Below are positions 1 through 9,206 of a DNA stretch of 64,000 nt, piece by piece. Source of the stretch: JAFGKK01 sp964521085 (GTDB lineage: Bacteria > Chloroflexota > Anaerolineae > Anaerolineales > RBG-16-64-43). Below the pieces are notes generated by a model. The model saw only the letters and a list, made by a program, of their open reading frames with translations, was not told the origin of the DNA and searched no databases. Location of the stretch: NCBI GenBank assembly GCA_964521085.1, contig CAZFPL010000005.1, positions 1 to 64,000 of the forward strand. The letters are read 5' to 3'. Each line of letters begins with the position of its first letter. Within the stretch, counting starts at the first letter, position 1. A program made the translations under genes and the position numbers.

Positions 1-1587
1 AGCGGCGCCATCTACATCCAAAAAGGGGAAGTCCGGTTGAACGGCAGCACGCTAACCGGGAACGTCGGCTGGGACGCCGGGGGCGTGTATGTCGCCGAGG
101 GTGCGGACAACCTGCTGTGGATCAAGGACGGAACCCGGATCGGCAAACCGGGGGAAGGAAACATTTCCGGCGTCCTCTCCGAGGGCGCCAAGAAAGGCGG
201 GGGAATCTACAGCGAAGCAGACGTCATTCTCAAAGACTCGTTCGTCGAAGGCAACAGCGGCGCCGGGATTCAGATCTTCCACCAATCCGGCCTCATCTCG
301 CTGGACGTTTCGGGGAGCGTCATCGCCGGCAACTCGCTCCAGGGGATCGATGCACGCAACACCGATGTCACCATATCCGACAGCGACATCCGGGGAAACC
401 AGAGCGGCGGCATCGCCATGCACCTCGGGACGCTGAGCCTGGAGCAGGCCCGGGTGACGACCAATGAAAACGGGGGCGGGATCCTGATGGAAGGCGGCCA
501 TTTGCTGATGACCGATTCCACAGTGGCGGACAACACCAACTTCAGCCCGGGGGGCGGAGTGTACGGCCACAACCTGAACGACGCGAATATCGTCCGGTCG
601 ACTGTTTCCGGCAACTCGACCGACGGCGACGGCGGCGGGTTGTATCTGCACACCTTCGGGCAGGTTCAAATTCTCAACAGCACGATCAGCGGCAATCATG
701 CCGATGCGGCAGCCGGCGGTCTGCTGACCGCGGGCGGGACGTTCCTCCTGACCCATGTCACTGTGGCGGAAAATGATTCCGCCGCCGCCGGCGGCATCTT
801 GAGCAATGGGAATGTTACTCTCACCAACAGTATCCTGGCCGAGAACAATCCCGGCAACTGCGATCCCGCCTCTCCGCCGGCCTCCGGGAGCCACAACCTC
901 TCCGATGATGCGTCCTGCGCCCTCTCCGGAGCGGGGGATATCAGCAACCAGGACGCCCGGCTTGTATCGCTGCAGGATAACGGCGGTCCGACGCAGACCC
1001 ACGGCTTGATGGACGACTCACCGGCCATCAACGCCGCCGGCGACGCGATGTGCCCGGCGACCGACCAGCGCGGAATCGCCCGCCCGATCGGACCGCATTG
1101 CGACATGGGCGCCTTTGAATCGGAATTCACTTCGTCGAAGTTCAATCCCGCCACTCCCACATGGACTCCGATTACCCCGGCCGCCACGCCCACCGTCGGA
1201 CCCGCGAAGGGCGTCACCTTCGATCCGGTGGAATATTCCGCCAACCCGGTCTTCCACGGCGGATCAACCTGCACTCCCAATCAGGTGACTATCCGGGTCA
1301 AGGTGTCGCCCGCGGAGCAGGTCAAGTCGGTTGGGCTATTTTACCGGCTGGAAAAGAAAGACGGCAGTGAGGCAGGCGCCTGGAGCGAAGGCTTGGCGAT
1401 GATTCCGGAGGGCGGCGGCTGGTACTCCCTGACTTTGAACGCCGACGAGATCCCGGGCATCCGTGATTGGCACGAAGACGCGATCCTGGCGGTTCAATTC
1501 ATCGCCAATGGCGCCGGCGGCGATGAACTGGCCCGCAGTCCGGTTCATCGGGAACTGGTGCTCTCCCCCTGCACTCGGGCGGGATGA
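1..1587 (+). CDS. Choice-of-anchor Q / right-handed beta-helix secreted protein, 5' truncated
   Basis: The reading frame is open from base 1, so the N-terminus lies outside the window; the TTG at 37 is internal, because the preceding codons align with the paralogue at 1784-4354. The visible 528 residues are mostly parallel beta-helix repeats of the type SxIxGNxxxxxGGGI. A choice-of-anchor Q end follows (DNGGPTQTH, SPAIN, then DQRG...GPHCDMGAFE), then a Thr/Pro linker and a roughly 110-residue C-terminal domain shared with both downstream genes (SVGLFYRLEKKDG, WSEGLAMIP, then a final Cys). Members of this family are extracellular or surface proteins whose substrate is usually unknown; a carbohydrate-binding or adhesive role is only a guess. 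It is the first of three tandem paralogues. Confidence 0.8.
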   Translation, partial: SGAIYIQKGEVRLNGSTLTGNVGWDAGGVYVAEGADNLLWIKDGTRIGKPGEGNISGVLSEGAKKGGGIYSEADVILKDSFVEGNSGAGIQIFHQSGLISLDVSGSVIAGNSLQGIDARNTDVTISDSDIRGNQSGGIAMHLGTLSLEQARVTTNENGGGILMEGGHLLMTDSTVADNTNFSPGGGVYGHNLNDANIVRSTVSGNSTDGDGGGLYLHTFGQVQILNSTISGNHADAAAGGLLTAGGTFLLTHVTVAENDSAAAGGILSNGNVTLTNSILAENNPGNCDPASPPASGSHNLSDDASCALSGAGDISNQDARLVSLQDNGGPTQTHGLMDDSPAINAAGDAMCPATDQRGIARPIGPHCDMGAFESEFTSSKFNPATPTWTPITPAATPTVGPAKGVTFDPVEYSANPVFHGGSTCTPNQVTIRVKVSPAEQVKSVGLFYRLEKKDGSEAGAWSEGLAMIPEGGGWYSLTLNADEIPGIRDWHEDAILAVQFIANGAGGDELARSPVHRELVLSPCTRAG

Positions 1588-1783
1588 CGCTTCTTCCTGG
1601 AAACGGTTAACCGAAAATCACCAAATAATCCGTGGCGCCGGAGAAGAAATAAACTCCGGCACCATGCTGCGAAGTATCCGTGGTTTCTTCCGGCTGCCGG
1701 GCGCGGAATAGAATCGACTTCGCAAGCGCCTTCGTCTGAACTATCATACGCATGATCCGACACCGATTCTGAGCAGGGGATTC

Positions 1784-4354
1784 ATGGATAATCCGTTCCA
1801 CTCGATTCGAAAAGAAGTCATCCCAATCTCGGGCGCCTTTGCGGCCCGGCGGATCATCCAACCGATTCTATGCGCCGCAATCCTGATGCTGGCGGGCGGC
1901 TGCACCGGGTTCAGCGGAGGTAAATTCCCCCTGGTCGTCAACAGCACCGGCGACGAACGCGACCTCATTCCGGGGAACAACCAATGCCGCATCAGCCTGA
2001 CCTCGAACGAATGCACGCTGCGCGCCGCGCTGGAAGAAGCCAACGCGCTGCGCGGAACGCAGACCATAACCTTTAATATTCCCGGAAAAGATCAGACCAT
2101 TTATGTGGCCAAGGAGCTTCCGGGAATAACCGAAAGCGTTGTCATCGACGGAACTACGCAACCCGGATACGACGGGGGAAAACCACTGATCACGATAAAC
2201 GGAGAACAGACCGGCATGGCGGGATCAAAAGGTCCCGTCCATGGAATAGTAATTGGGGTGAATGTGGATGTAACCGTGAAGGCGGTGCGGATTACTCGGT
2301 TCGCGCTCAACGGCATGGAAAGCGCCGGAAATCTTCTGCTCGACCGGATGGAAATAGCCCGGAATGAAAAGAACGGTATCCATTCCAGTCAATCTCCCGC
2401 CATCCGTTCGGATGTCATAAGCAATTCGGCCGTTGCCGAAAACGGCGAATCGGGGATTTCCGGGGAGGCCACGAATTTCACCATAACGGGGGTATCGATT
2501 ATGAGCAATGCGCGCGGCGGGATACGCGTTTCCAATGGATCCCTCAACCTTACCCAAAGCACCGTCCAAAACAATACCACTCCCACGGAAGGCGGCGGAA
2601 TCGTGTTCACCGAGGGAGGAGTTTTAACGATCACCGACAGCACGATCCGGGGCAACCAGGCCATGGCGGGGGGCGCCTTGGCCGGCGGGATCGCGATGGA
2701 CGGAGACGCCGCGACCCTCACCAACACCCTCATCACCGAGAACCAAGGCTGGATCAGCGGCGGCATCTATATCCGGCGCGGCAATGTCCGGCTCACGAAA
2801 TGCACGCTCACCAAGAATCTCGGCTGGGACGCGGGGGGCGTCTATGTGGCGGATTCAACCGAAGCCGGCCTGATCGTGGAAGCCGGAAGCCAAATCGGAA
2901 AAGTCGGGGAGGGAAACACCGCGGCCATCCTTTCCGAAGGCGGGAAATTCGGGGGCGGGATATTTACTCAAAGCAGCGTCTCCATTTCCGATTCGACAAT
3001 CGAAGGGAACAACGGCGCGGGCATCCAATCCATCTTCACACGCTCGCGGGGACCCGTCCGGCTTTCGAGAAGCTCCGTCCAAAACAACACCCTGGCCGGG
3101 ATCTCCGCCGCGAATACCAACCTTAGCCTGACCGAAGGAACCGTCCGGCAAAATTCGGGCGGCGGCATATCCATGGATCGGGGGCGTTTGGTCATCAGCA
3201 AAAGTAAGGTGTCCGACAATCAAAATTCCGGCGGGATTGTGATGCAGGGCGGAATAATGGAAATAACCGAAAGCACAGTGGCTGGAAATAGGAATTCCGG
3301 GACGGGCGGAGGCATCTCCGGAACCTTATTAACCAGCGCGGCGATCTCGACTTCGACCATCTCCGGCAATTTCTCCGCCGCCGACGGCGGCGGCCTTTAC
3401 CTCAGCGCATCCCCCGGCTCGATCCAGCTTCTCAATACGACGATCAGCGGCAACCGATCGAACGCAGCCGGCGGAGGATTGGCCACCGGCGGCGGTGAAA
3501 TCCGCCTGAACAATGTCACCCTGTCGTGGAATACGGCAAAGAACGCGGGCGGAGTCTACAACAACGCAGCTCTCTCCCTGAACAACACCCTTGTCGCGGA
3601 AAACGCCGGCGGCAATTGCCTCGTCGCCGTCTTCATCCATACACTCGGCCACAACCTTGACAGCGACGGGTCCTGCAACCTCAACAGTACGGGTGATTTA
3701 TCCGGGATTTCCGCCGGGATCGACGCGCTTTTCGATAACGGCGGCCCGACCCAAACCCATGCGCTCCTTCCGGGATCCGCGGCCATCGACGGCGGGGACG
3801 ATTCCACCTGCCCGGCCGCCGACCAGCGGGGTCTAAACCGCCCTTCCGGACCGCATTGCGATATCGGGGCTTACGAAGCGATTTACCTCCCATCGGTAAC
3901 CATCGCCACCCCTATCACGCGGACTCCCACACCGACTCCCCAAACCGTCACCTTTGATCCGGTGAGCTTTTCCTCCCTGACCGTCTCGGCCGATCCGGCC
4001 TGCGGACTCACCGAACTCACCATCGAGGTGGGGGTCAAACCCGTTGCATTGGTCGAATCGGTCGGGTTGTTCCTGCGATTGGAAGAGAAGAACAGCGGCA
4101 ACGTCACTTCCTGGAGTCCGGGGTTAGCCATGATCCCCGTGGGTAAAGGTTTCTGGCAGTTGACCCTCTCCGCTGCAAACTTATCGTATCCGATCCAGTG
4201 GAAGAGCGACGCTTGGCTGGCGGTTCAATTTGTGGCCTATGGAAAGGGGAATGCACTCTTGGGGCGGAGTGCGGTAATCCGCCAGGTTACCGTTTTGGGT
4301 TGTCCATCTGCCCAGGGAACACCGGGACCGGAAGAAACACCTGCGCCCCGATAA
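1784..4354 (+). CDS. CSLREA-domain beta-helix lipoprotein
   Basis: An 856-aa protein. The N-terminus has a basic stretch, a hydrophobic core and a lipobox ending LAGGC (Cys40), predicting a lipoprotein anchored outside the cytoplasmic membrane. Residues about 50-90 match the CSLREA region (NECTLRAALEEANA), then come many parallel beta-helix turns, the choice-of-anchor Q segment (DNGGPTQTH, GPHCDIGAYE), a TPTPTP linker and the shared C-terminal domain. The start is supported by AGGGG 6 nt before the ATG. Family members are secreted surface proteins of unknown ligand. It is very similar in layout to the genes on both sides, so recent duplication is likely. Confidence 0.82.
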   Translation: MDNPFHSIRKEVIPISGAFAARRIIQPILCAAILMLAGGCTGFSGGKFPLVVNSTGDERDLIPGNNQCRISLTSNECTLRAALEEANALRGTQTITFNIPGKDQTIYVAKELPGITESVVIDGTTQPGYDGGKPLITINGEQTGMAGSKGPVHGIVIGVNVDVTVKAVRITRFALNGMESAGNLLLDRMEIARNEKNGIHSSQSPAIRSDVISNSAVAENGESGISGEATNFTITGVSIMSNARGGIRVSNGSLNLTQSTVQNNTTPTEGGGIVFTEGGVLTITDSTIRGNQAMAGGALAGGIAMDGDAATLTNTLITENQGWISGGIYIRRGNVRLTKCTLTKNLGWDAGGVYVADSTEAGLIVEAGSQIGKVGEGNTAAILSEGGKFGGGIFTQSSVSISDSTIEGNNGAGIQSIFTRSRGPVRLSRSSVQNNTLAGISAANTNLSLTEGTVRQNSGGGISMDRGRLVISKSKVSDNQNSGGIVMQGGIMEITESTVAGNRNSGTGGGISGTLLTSAAISTSTISGNFSAADGGGLYLSASPGSIQLLNTTISGNRSNAAGGGLATGGGEIRLNNVTLSWNTAKNAGGVYNNAALSLNNTLVAENAGGNCLVAVFIHTLGHNLDSDGSCNLNSTGDLSGISAGIDALFDNGGPTQTHALLPGSAAIDGGDDSTCPAADQRGLNRPSGPHCDIGAYEAIYLPSVTIATPITRTPTPTPQTVTFDPVSFSSLTVSADPACGLTELTIEVGVKPVALVESVGLFLRLEEKNSGNVTSWSPGLAMIPVGKGFWQLTLSAANLSYPIQWKSDAWLAVQFVAYGKGNALLGRSAVIRQVTVLGCPSAQGTPGPEETPAPR

Positions 4355-4652
4355 AAGGCGCATCGAAATATTGGCGTCCTACCGCTTGTATCCGTTCCCG
4401 CACGCGTAAAATAAAGCAACCGACACCGATCGTAGCGAGTTTGTCCGCAATAAAACTATCACCCCATTTTCAACAACCCGGATAAAACCGAAAGCACTAA
4501 AGCTTTTTTATCGCTGAACCCGCTTCCGCAAAAAAAGTGAATATTAGCCGTTATATTTACGGTGTTATTAGACCATTATTATCCTCATCGGAAAAATCTC
4601 CAATTTTCCTATAGTCTTCCTCCAAATGCCGCTGAATGTCTGTTTATTCTTC

Positions 4653-4658
4653 TATAAT
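4653..4658 (+). promoter_or_regulatory. Candidate -10 box (TATAAT) upstream of the third beta-helix lipoprotein
   Basis: A perfect TATAAT lies 32 nt before the ATG at 4691, in the AT-rich 336-bp gap 4355-4690. No good -35 hexamer is seen at 16-18 bp. Nothing else codes in this gap. Confidence 0.4.
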
Positions 4659-4690
4659 GTTTATAGATTTTACTCACGGGAGGGAAAACC

Positions 4691-7306
4691 ATGAACATCC
4701 AAAATCATCGTTTCGAGAACGGATCTGCAAGAAGGAATATCTTGGCACCGCGTAGGGGAGAATCCTTTCTATACTTGGCATCCCGTGGAGTAAAAATCGT
4801 GAGATCAAAGGTCCTCTGTTCGTTGGCGGCCACGGCGTTCGTCCTGCTGGCCACCGGATGTGGCACGAAAGGCGGCGGGTTGGTGGTGAACAGCGCCGGC
4901 GACGCGGGCGACTCCGACCCCGGCGACGAGGTCTGCCGGACCGCCGCGTCCGCGACGGAATGCACGTTGCGAGCCGCGATGGAGGAAGCCAACGCCTGGG
5001 CCGGATCCGATACGATTACCTTCAACCTGCCCGGCCCAAGTTTCACAATTTCCACCGCTTCGGTCATGCCCGATATCACGGAAGCAGTGGTCATCGATGG
5101 AACAACCCAGCCGGGCTATATAGCGGGATCCAACATGGCGACCATCGACGGAAGCAGCATAGCGGTACCGATCACCATCGACGGGCTGACGGTGGCGCCG
5201 GGGATAAACGTCACGCTGAGGGGATTCGCGGTCGTTGAATTCCCCGATGATGGCATCGTGAACCGCGGCCGGCTGACTCTGGAGGATGTATATGTGGGCC
5301 GCAACCGGAGTATCGGATTGGCGTCCGGCGGCGGTTCTGAAGCACTCCCGCTGTCCATCATCGATTCCGTTTTTATCAGCAACGGTTCCGCCGGCATCTC
5401 AGCGGACCGGAACGATGTCACGATAAGTAACGGCGCCATCGCCAATAACCACGGCGGAATCGGCGTCAGCAACGGCTCCCTGACGATGACCGGAACACAG
5501 ATCTCGGGCAACTCCGGCACTACTCTGTATCCCTTCGGCGGTATCGGTCTCTTCCAATCCCGGGCCAGCCTGACCGCTGTTTTAATAGACAGCAATGACT
5601 CCCACGATTGCGGCGGGGGAATTGAATTTACCAGTGATGGAAGTCATGTGCTTACCGTCACCGACAGCACCATTTCCAATAACACCGCCTACCATGCCGG
5701 CGGGATCGAAATAAACGGCGGCACGGTCCGTCTAAATCACAGCACGCTTATCGATAATAAAGCCCGTATCGACGGAGGCGCAATCCGCGTGCTTCCCGGC
5801 AGCTCCAGCTCGACCACCCTGTGGGTGGAAAATGGGACGGTGATCGGCCAGCCCGGCCACGGGAATGTGTCGGAATTCGACACCGGCGACGCCGCACTCG
5901 GCCGGGGCGGCGGAATTTACAGCGAAGCCCGGGTCGAGGTGTCCAATTCCACGATCGAGGGCAACAGCGGGGACGGCATCTACAACAACGGGGGCTGGCT
6001 GCGCCTGCAAAACAGCGTCGTCCGGAGCAACACAATGAACGGAATCGCTTCCATTTCCGCATCGACCGCCAGCTCCATTCAAATTTCAGGAAGCACCTTA
6101 CAAGAAAACGGTTTGAGAGGAATCGACGCCCGGAATGCGGATCTGTTATTTATCGGTGGTTCGATTCTGGATAACTTGAATGGCGGCCTTCGGATCGAGA
6201 GCGGATCGTTGGATTTCTCCTATAGTACCGTGTCGGGAAACACGTATGTCTTGGATTACGGAGCCGGCGGCGGGATCGGGGGATACCACCTTTCTACGGC
6301 CGATATTCGCAATTCCACCATCTCCGGCAACTCCACCCTTGGCAGCGGCGGCGGTATTTACCTTCATGCAACCTCCGGGTTCCTGAAGAACCTTACTATC
6401 AGCGGCAACCATGCGGACGTCGGCGGAGGATTAACCTCAAGCGGTTGGATCCAGGCGAACAACCTTACCGTGGTTTTCAACACAGCGGGACGCTGGGCAG
6501 GGGTCATCAACATGGGGGGTCTTAAGGTCAGCAACAGCATCATCGCGGAAAACATCGGCGGCAATTGCGGCGGTGTTTCCGAATCCATATCGGTCGGCAA
6601 CAACCTCGACGACGGAACGACATGCGGCTTCTCGGCGGCGGGCGATCTCTCCGGCGTTGCGCCCCTTCTCGGGCTGCTTGCCGACAACGGCGGCACTACC
6701 TTCACGCATGCTCTGCTGCCAGGCAGTCCGGCGATCGACGCCGGCAACGACGCCACCTGCCTGCCGCTCGATCAGAGGAATGTCAACCGGCCGCAGGGCC
6801 CGCACTGCGACATCGGCGCCTTCGAGCTGATCCCCGCCGGTGCGACGCCCACACCTACCCACACTCCGGAGATCGGCGCGCCCTCGGCGACCCCGACCAC
6901 CGGCGTCACGCCGACCGCAACCCCGACTCCGGCACCCATCCTCTTCGACTCGCTGGAGATTTCCTCCGATAAGCTTTTCCAGGGCGGGCAATCCTGCGAC
7001 CCGAAAACCCTCACCGTCAAAGTGCGGGTGACACCGCCGGAAGCTGTCGCATCCGTCGGTTTGTTCTACCGGATCGTGGCCAAACAAGGGAACCAAAACT
7101 ATCCGTGGAGCGAAGGCCTGAAGATGACGGCGCTGGGAAACGGATGGTACGCATTGACCCTGGTCGGGAACGATTTGCCCAGCATCGGGCAATGGCAGAC
7201 CGAAGCCTGGTTGGATATCCAATTCGTCGCTTTCGGACCGGACAACCAGCCGGTCGCCTGGAGCGCGGTATACCGGCAAGTGACATTCTGGCAGTGCTAC
7301 GTTTGA
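4691..7306 (+). CDS. CSLREA-domain beta-helix lipoprotein
   Basis: An 871-aa paralogue of the previous gene. Two starts are credible: ATG 4691 (preceded by GGGAGGG) gives a long N-region, while GTG 4799 (GGAG 8 nt upstream) gives a compact lipoprotein signal ending LLATGC (Cys57 in the long form). Then follow the CSLREA-like region (ECTLRAAMEEANA), beta-helix repeats, the choice-of-anchor Q end (DNGGTTFTHAL, GPHCDIGAFE), a Thr/Pro linker with several TPTPT-like runs and the shared C-terminal domain ending in Cys. All three paralogues keep an inserted block of the form G-x-x-IG-x-x-G-x-GN in mid-protein. Predicted extracytoplasmic; ligand unknown. Confidence 0.82.
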   Translation: MNIQNHRFENGSARRNILAPRRGESFLYLASRGVKIVRSKVLCSLAATAFVLLATGCGTKGGGLVVNSAGDAGDSDPGDEVCRTAASATECTLRAAMEEANAWAGSDTITFNLPGPSFTISTASVMPDITEAVVIDGTTQPGYIAGSNMATIDGSSIAVPITIDGLTVAPGINVTLRGFAVVEFPDDGIVNRGRLTLEDVYVGRNRSIGLASGGGSEALPLSIIDSVFISNGSAGISADRNDVTISNGAIANNHGGIGVSNGSLTMTGTQISGNSGTTLYPFGGIGLFQSRASLTAVLIDSNDSHDCGGGIEFTSDGSHVLTVTDSTISNNTAYHAGGIEINGGTVRLNHSTLIDNKARIDGGAIRVLPGSSSSTTLWVENGTVIGQPGHGNVSEFDTGDAALGRGGGIYSEARVEVSNSTIEGNSGDGIYNNGGWLRLQNSVVRSNTMNGIASISASTASSIQISGSTLQENGLRGIDARNADLLFIGGSILDNLNGGLRIESGSLDFSYSTVSGNTYVLDYGAGGGIGGYHLSTADIRNSTISGNSTLGSGGGIYLHATSGFLKNLTISGNHADVGGGLTSSGWIQANNLTVVFNTAGRWAGVINMGGLKVSNSIIAENIGGNCGGVSESISVGNNLDDGTTCGFSAAGDLSGVAPLLGLLADNGGTTFTHALLPGSPAIDAGNDATCLPLDQRNVNRPQGPHCDIGAFELIPAGATPTPTHTPEIGAPSATPTTGVTPTATPTPAPILFDSLEISSDKLFQGGQSCDPKTLTVKVRVTPPEAVASVGLFYRIVAKQGNQNYPWSEGLKMTALGNGWYALTLVGNDLPSIGQWQTEAWLDIQFVAFGPDNQPVAWSAVYRQVTFWQCYV

Positions 7307-7388
7307 GTTTCTGGGGATCCGCGGGAGAGTAGGAAAATCGGGGCCGATCCACCTATCCTGAGCTGATATCCCGCCTATCGCGTTTATA

Positions 7389-7420
7389 AAGGGACCCCGT
7401 CGAACGACGGGGTCCCTTCC
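7389..7420 (+). terminator. Strong hairpin, probable (bidirectional) terminator
   Basis: Bases 7389-7402 and 7405-7418 form a perfect 14-bp stem (AAGGGACCCCGTCG with its complement) around a 2-nt AA centre. The tail is only weakly T-rich. It separates the lipoprotein gene from ldh. Confidence 0.6.
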
Positions 7421-7455
7421 TATTTCCTCCCGCGCAATTTCACATTCACATGGGC

Positions 7456-7461
7456 TATAAT
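7456..7461 (+). promoter_or_regulatory. Candidate -10 box (TATAAT) for ldh
   Basis: TATAAT lies 43 nt before the ldh ATG and just after the terminator hairpin. No convincing -35 was found. Confidence 0.4.
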
Positions 7462-7504
7462 CACGCCGGTCAACCGGACCGAACTGAATGGAAAGGACGG
7501 CCGC

Positions 7505-8446
7505 ATGAAAATCGGGATTGTCGGCAGCGGAGTAGTCGGCTCGACCGCCGCGTATGCCATGGCCATGCGCGGAGTGGGCCGGGAAATCGTTTTAGTGGAT
7601 AAGAACACCAAACGCGCCCAGGCTGAAGCGGACGATATTTCCCATGCGGTTCCCTTCGCGCATACGTTGCATGTGCATGCCGGGGAATACTCCGACTTGG
7701 CCGGCTGCCGGATCGTGATCCTCGCCGCCGGGGCCGCTCAAAAGCCGGGCGAGTCTCGGCGGGAACTGCTGACCCGCAACGTCGCCGTGTTCGCCGACGT
7801 GGTGCCCAGCGTCCTTCGCAAGGCGCGCGACGCGGTGCTCCTGGTCGTATCCAATCCAGTCGACGTGATGACCCACGTGGCGGCCAATTATGCGGCGTCG
7901 TTTAAAATTCCATCCGCGCGCGTGATCGGCTCGGGGACCACGCTCGACACCGCCCGGTTCCGGGCGCTTCTCGGCCGCCATTTGGGCGTCGACCCGCAAC
8001 ACGTGCACGCCTATGTCGTCGGCGAGCACGGGGATTCCGAAGTCCTTACATGGTCGATTGCGACCGTCGGCGGATTGCCGATCGAGGAATTCTGCTGCCA
8101 GCGCAACGCTCCCTGCCGCCCGGAGGAACGCAGCCGAATCGACGAATCGGTCCGCCACGCGGCGGATCGGATCATCGAAGGCAAGGGCGCGACGTATTAC
8201 GGGATCGGAAGCGCCTTGGCGCGGATCGCCGAAGTGATCCTTCTCGACCAGCGGTCGATCCTGACCGTCTGCACGCCGATGGCTGAAGTCGCGGGGGTTG
8301 CGGATGTAACCGTCTCCCTGCCGCACCTGGTCGGGGGCGAGGGGATTCTCGATACTTTCCCGCTCGCCCTGAACGAGGAAGAACAGACCCTGCTCAACCG
8401 ATCGGCGGGCATCGTCGGAAATGCGATCCGGAGTCTCGGGTTGTAA
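7505..8446 (+). CDS. ldh: L-lactate dehydrogenase
   Basis: A 313-aa NAD-dependent 2-hydroxyacid dehydrogenase of the LDH/MDH family, interconverting pyruvate and L-lactate in the cytoplasm. The N-terminal Rossmann loop is GSGVVG (residues 7-12). Substrate loop AAQKPGESR carries Gln79, where LDHs have Gln and malate dehydrogenases have Arg, so LDH is preferred. Also seen are SNPVD (116-120), GSGTTLDTARFR (142-153) and the catalytic-His motif GEHGDSE (His175). The length is normal for the family. AAGGA sits 8-9 nt before the ATG. It fits with the lactate permease and lar genes further along the window. Confidence 0.93.
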   Translation: MKIGIVGSGVVGSTAAYAMAMRGVGREIVLVDKNTKRAQAEADDISHAVPFAHTLHVHAGEYSDLAGCRIVILAAGAAQKPGESRRELLTRNVAVFADVVPSVLRKARDAVLLVVSNPVDVMTHVAANYAASFKIPSARVIGSGTTLDTARFRALLGRHLGVDPQHVHAYVVGEHGDSEVLTWSIATVGGLPIEEFCCQRNAPCRPEERSRIDESVRHAADRIIEGKGATYYGIGSALARIAEVILLDQRSILTVCTPMAEVAGVADVTVSLPHLVGGEGILDTFPLALNEEEQTLLNRSAGIVGNAIRSLGL

Positions 8447-8513
8447 ATCGGCATTTCATCGACTTCCAATCCATAAGAAAAATCATCGAATCCAGGAGTG
8501 CCTGCCAACCGCC

Positions 8514-9062
8514 ATGACGGATACCGCCGCCCCGCCCGCCCCGGACAATACCCGGATCAAACGACTGCTTGAACTTGACGCGGAGTGGTCCTCGAAATTA
8601 ACCCTCTCGCAGCGCCACGGTGGTTTGCGCAACCTGTTCCGATTCCTGGCGCATTCGGGAGATTCGTGGTTCATAATCCCGGTGATGGGTTTGATTTGGA
8701 TGATCGGGGACAATGTGTGGAAATGGCGGATGCTGGTGATGTTCATTGCCATATGCGTCACCGCCCTGGTCGCGGTCGGGCTGAAGCGGCTGATCGGCCG
8801 CCGCCGTCCGGAAGGGGACTGGGGATTGATCTACCGCTCCACCGATCCGCATTCCTTCCCCTCCGGGCATGCCGCACGCCTGGTGATGCTCGCGCTGCTT
8901 TCGATCCAACTCGGCCCAGGATGGCTGTGTGTGCTGTTCTTCCTCTGGGCTCCGCTGGTCGCGCTTGCGCGCGTGGCGATGGGCGTGCATTACCTCTCCG
9001 ATATAATCGGCGGGGCGGTGCTGGGGATTGTGTTTGGGATTGCGTTTGTGTTGATTATATGA
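8514..9062 (+). CDS. PAP2-family membrane phosphatase
   Basis: 182 aa with several hydrophobic segments. The three PAP2 motifs are visible: KRLIGRRRP, PSGHAAR, and ARVAMGVHYLSDIIGG with the catalytic His. Members dephosphorylate lipid phosphates such as undecaprenyl pyrophosphate or phosphatidic acid at the membrane; the substrate here cannot be fixed. The reading frame is open back into the end of ldh, but the ATG at 8514 gives a sensible soluble N-terminus and avoids overlap. GGAG is present, although rather far upstream (about 16 nt). Confidence 0.82.
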   Translation: MTDTAAPPAPDNTRIKRLLELDAEWSSKLTLSQRHGGLRNLFRFLAHSGDSWFIIPVMGLIWMIGDNVWKWRMLVMFIAICVTALVAVGLKRLIGRRRPEGDWGLIYRSTDPHSFPSGHAARLVMLALLSIQLGPGWLCVLFFLWAPLVALARVAMGVHYLSDIIGGAVLGIVFGIAFVLII

Positions 9063-9069
9063 AACGATC

Positions 9070-9194
9070 CAGGGGCGCGGCGGCGCCGCGCCCCTGTAAA
9101 ACCATCCCGTTGCGCCGGATGGTATTGCGAGCGCGATCGTTGATCGCGTCGCAATCCTCCATCGGCGAAATTCGGGCGAGGCGATGCCTCGCCC
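9070..9194. repeat. Cluster of three palindromes between PAP2 and mutS2
   Basis: Three hairpins fill this gap: 9070-9081/9085-9096 (12-bp perfect stem CAGGGGCGCGGC), 9124-9138/9142-9155 (14-bp stem with one bulge, centre GTT) and 9174-9182/9186-9194 (9-bp stem GGGCGAGGC). They look like REP-type extragenic palindromes. mutS2 starts 12 nt after the last one. Confidence 0.6.
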
Positions 9195-9206
9195 CTACAG
9201 ACAATT

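Noticed and set aside
52..1002. Long reverse-strand open frame inside the first beta-helix gene
   Set aside because: Shadow of a GC-rich coding region; the forward frame has clear repeat and choice-of-anchor motifs.
6437..7279. 280-codon reverse open frame under the third beta-helix gene
   Set aside because: No recognisable motif and fully overlapped by a well-supported gene.
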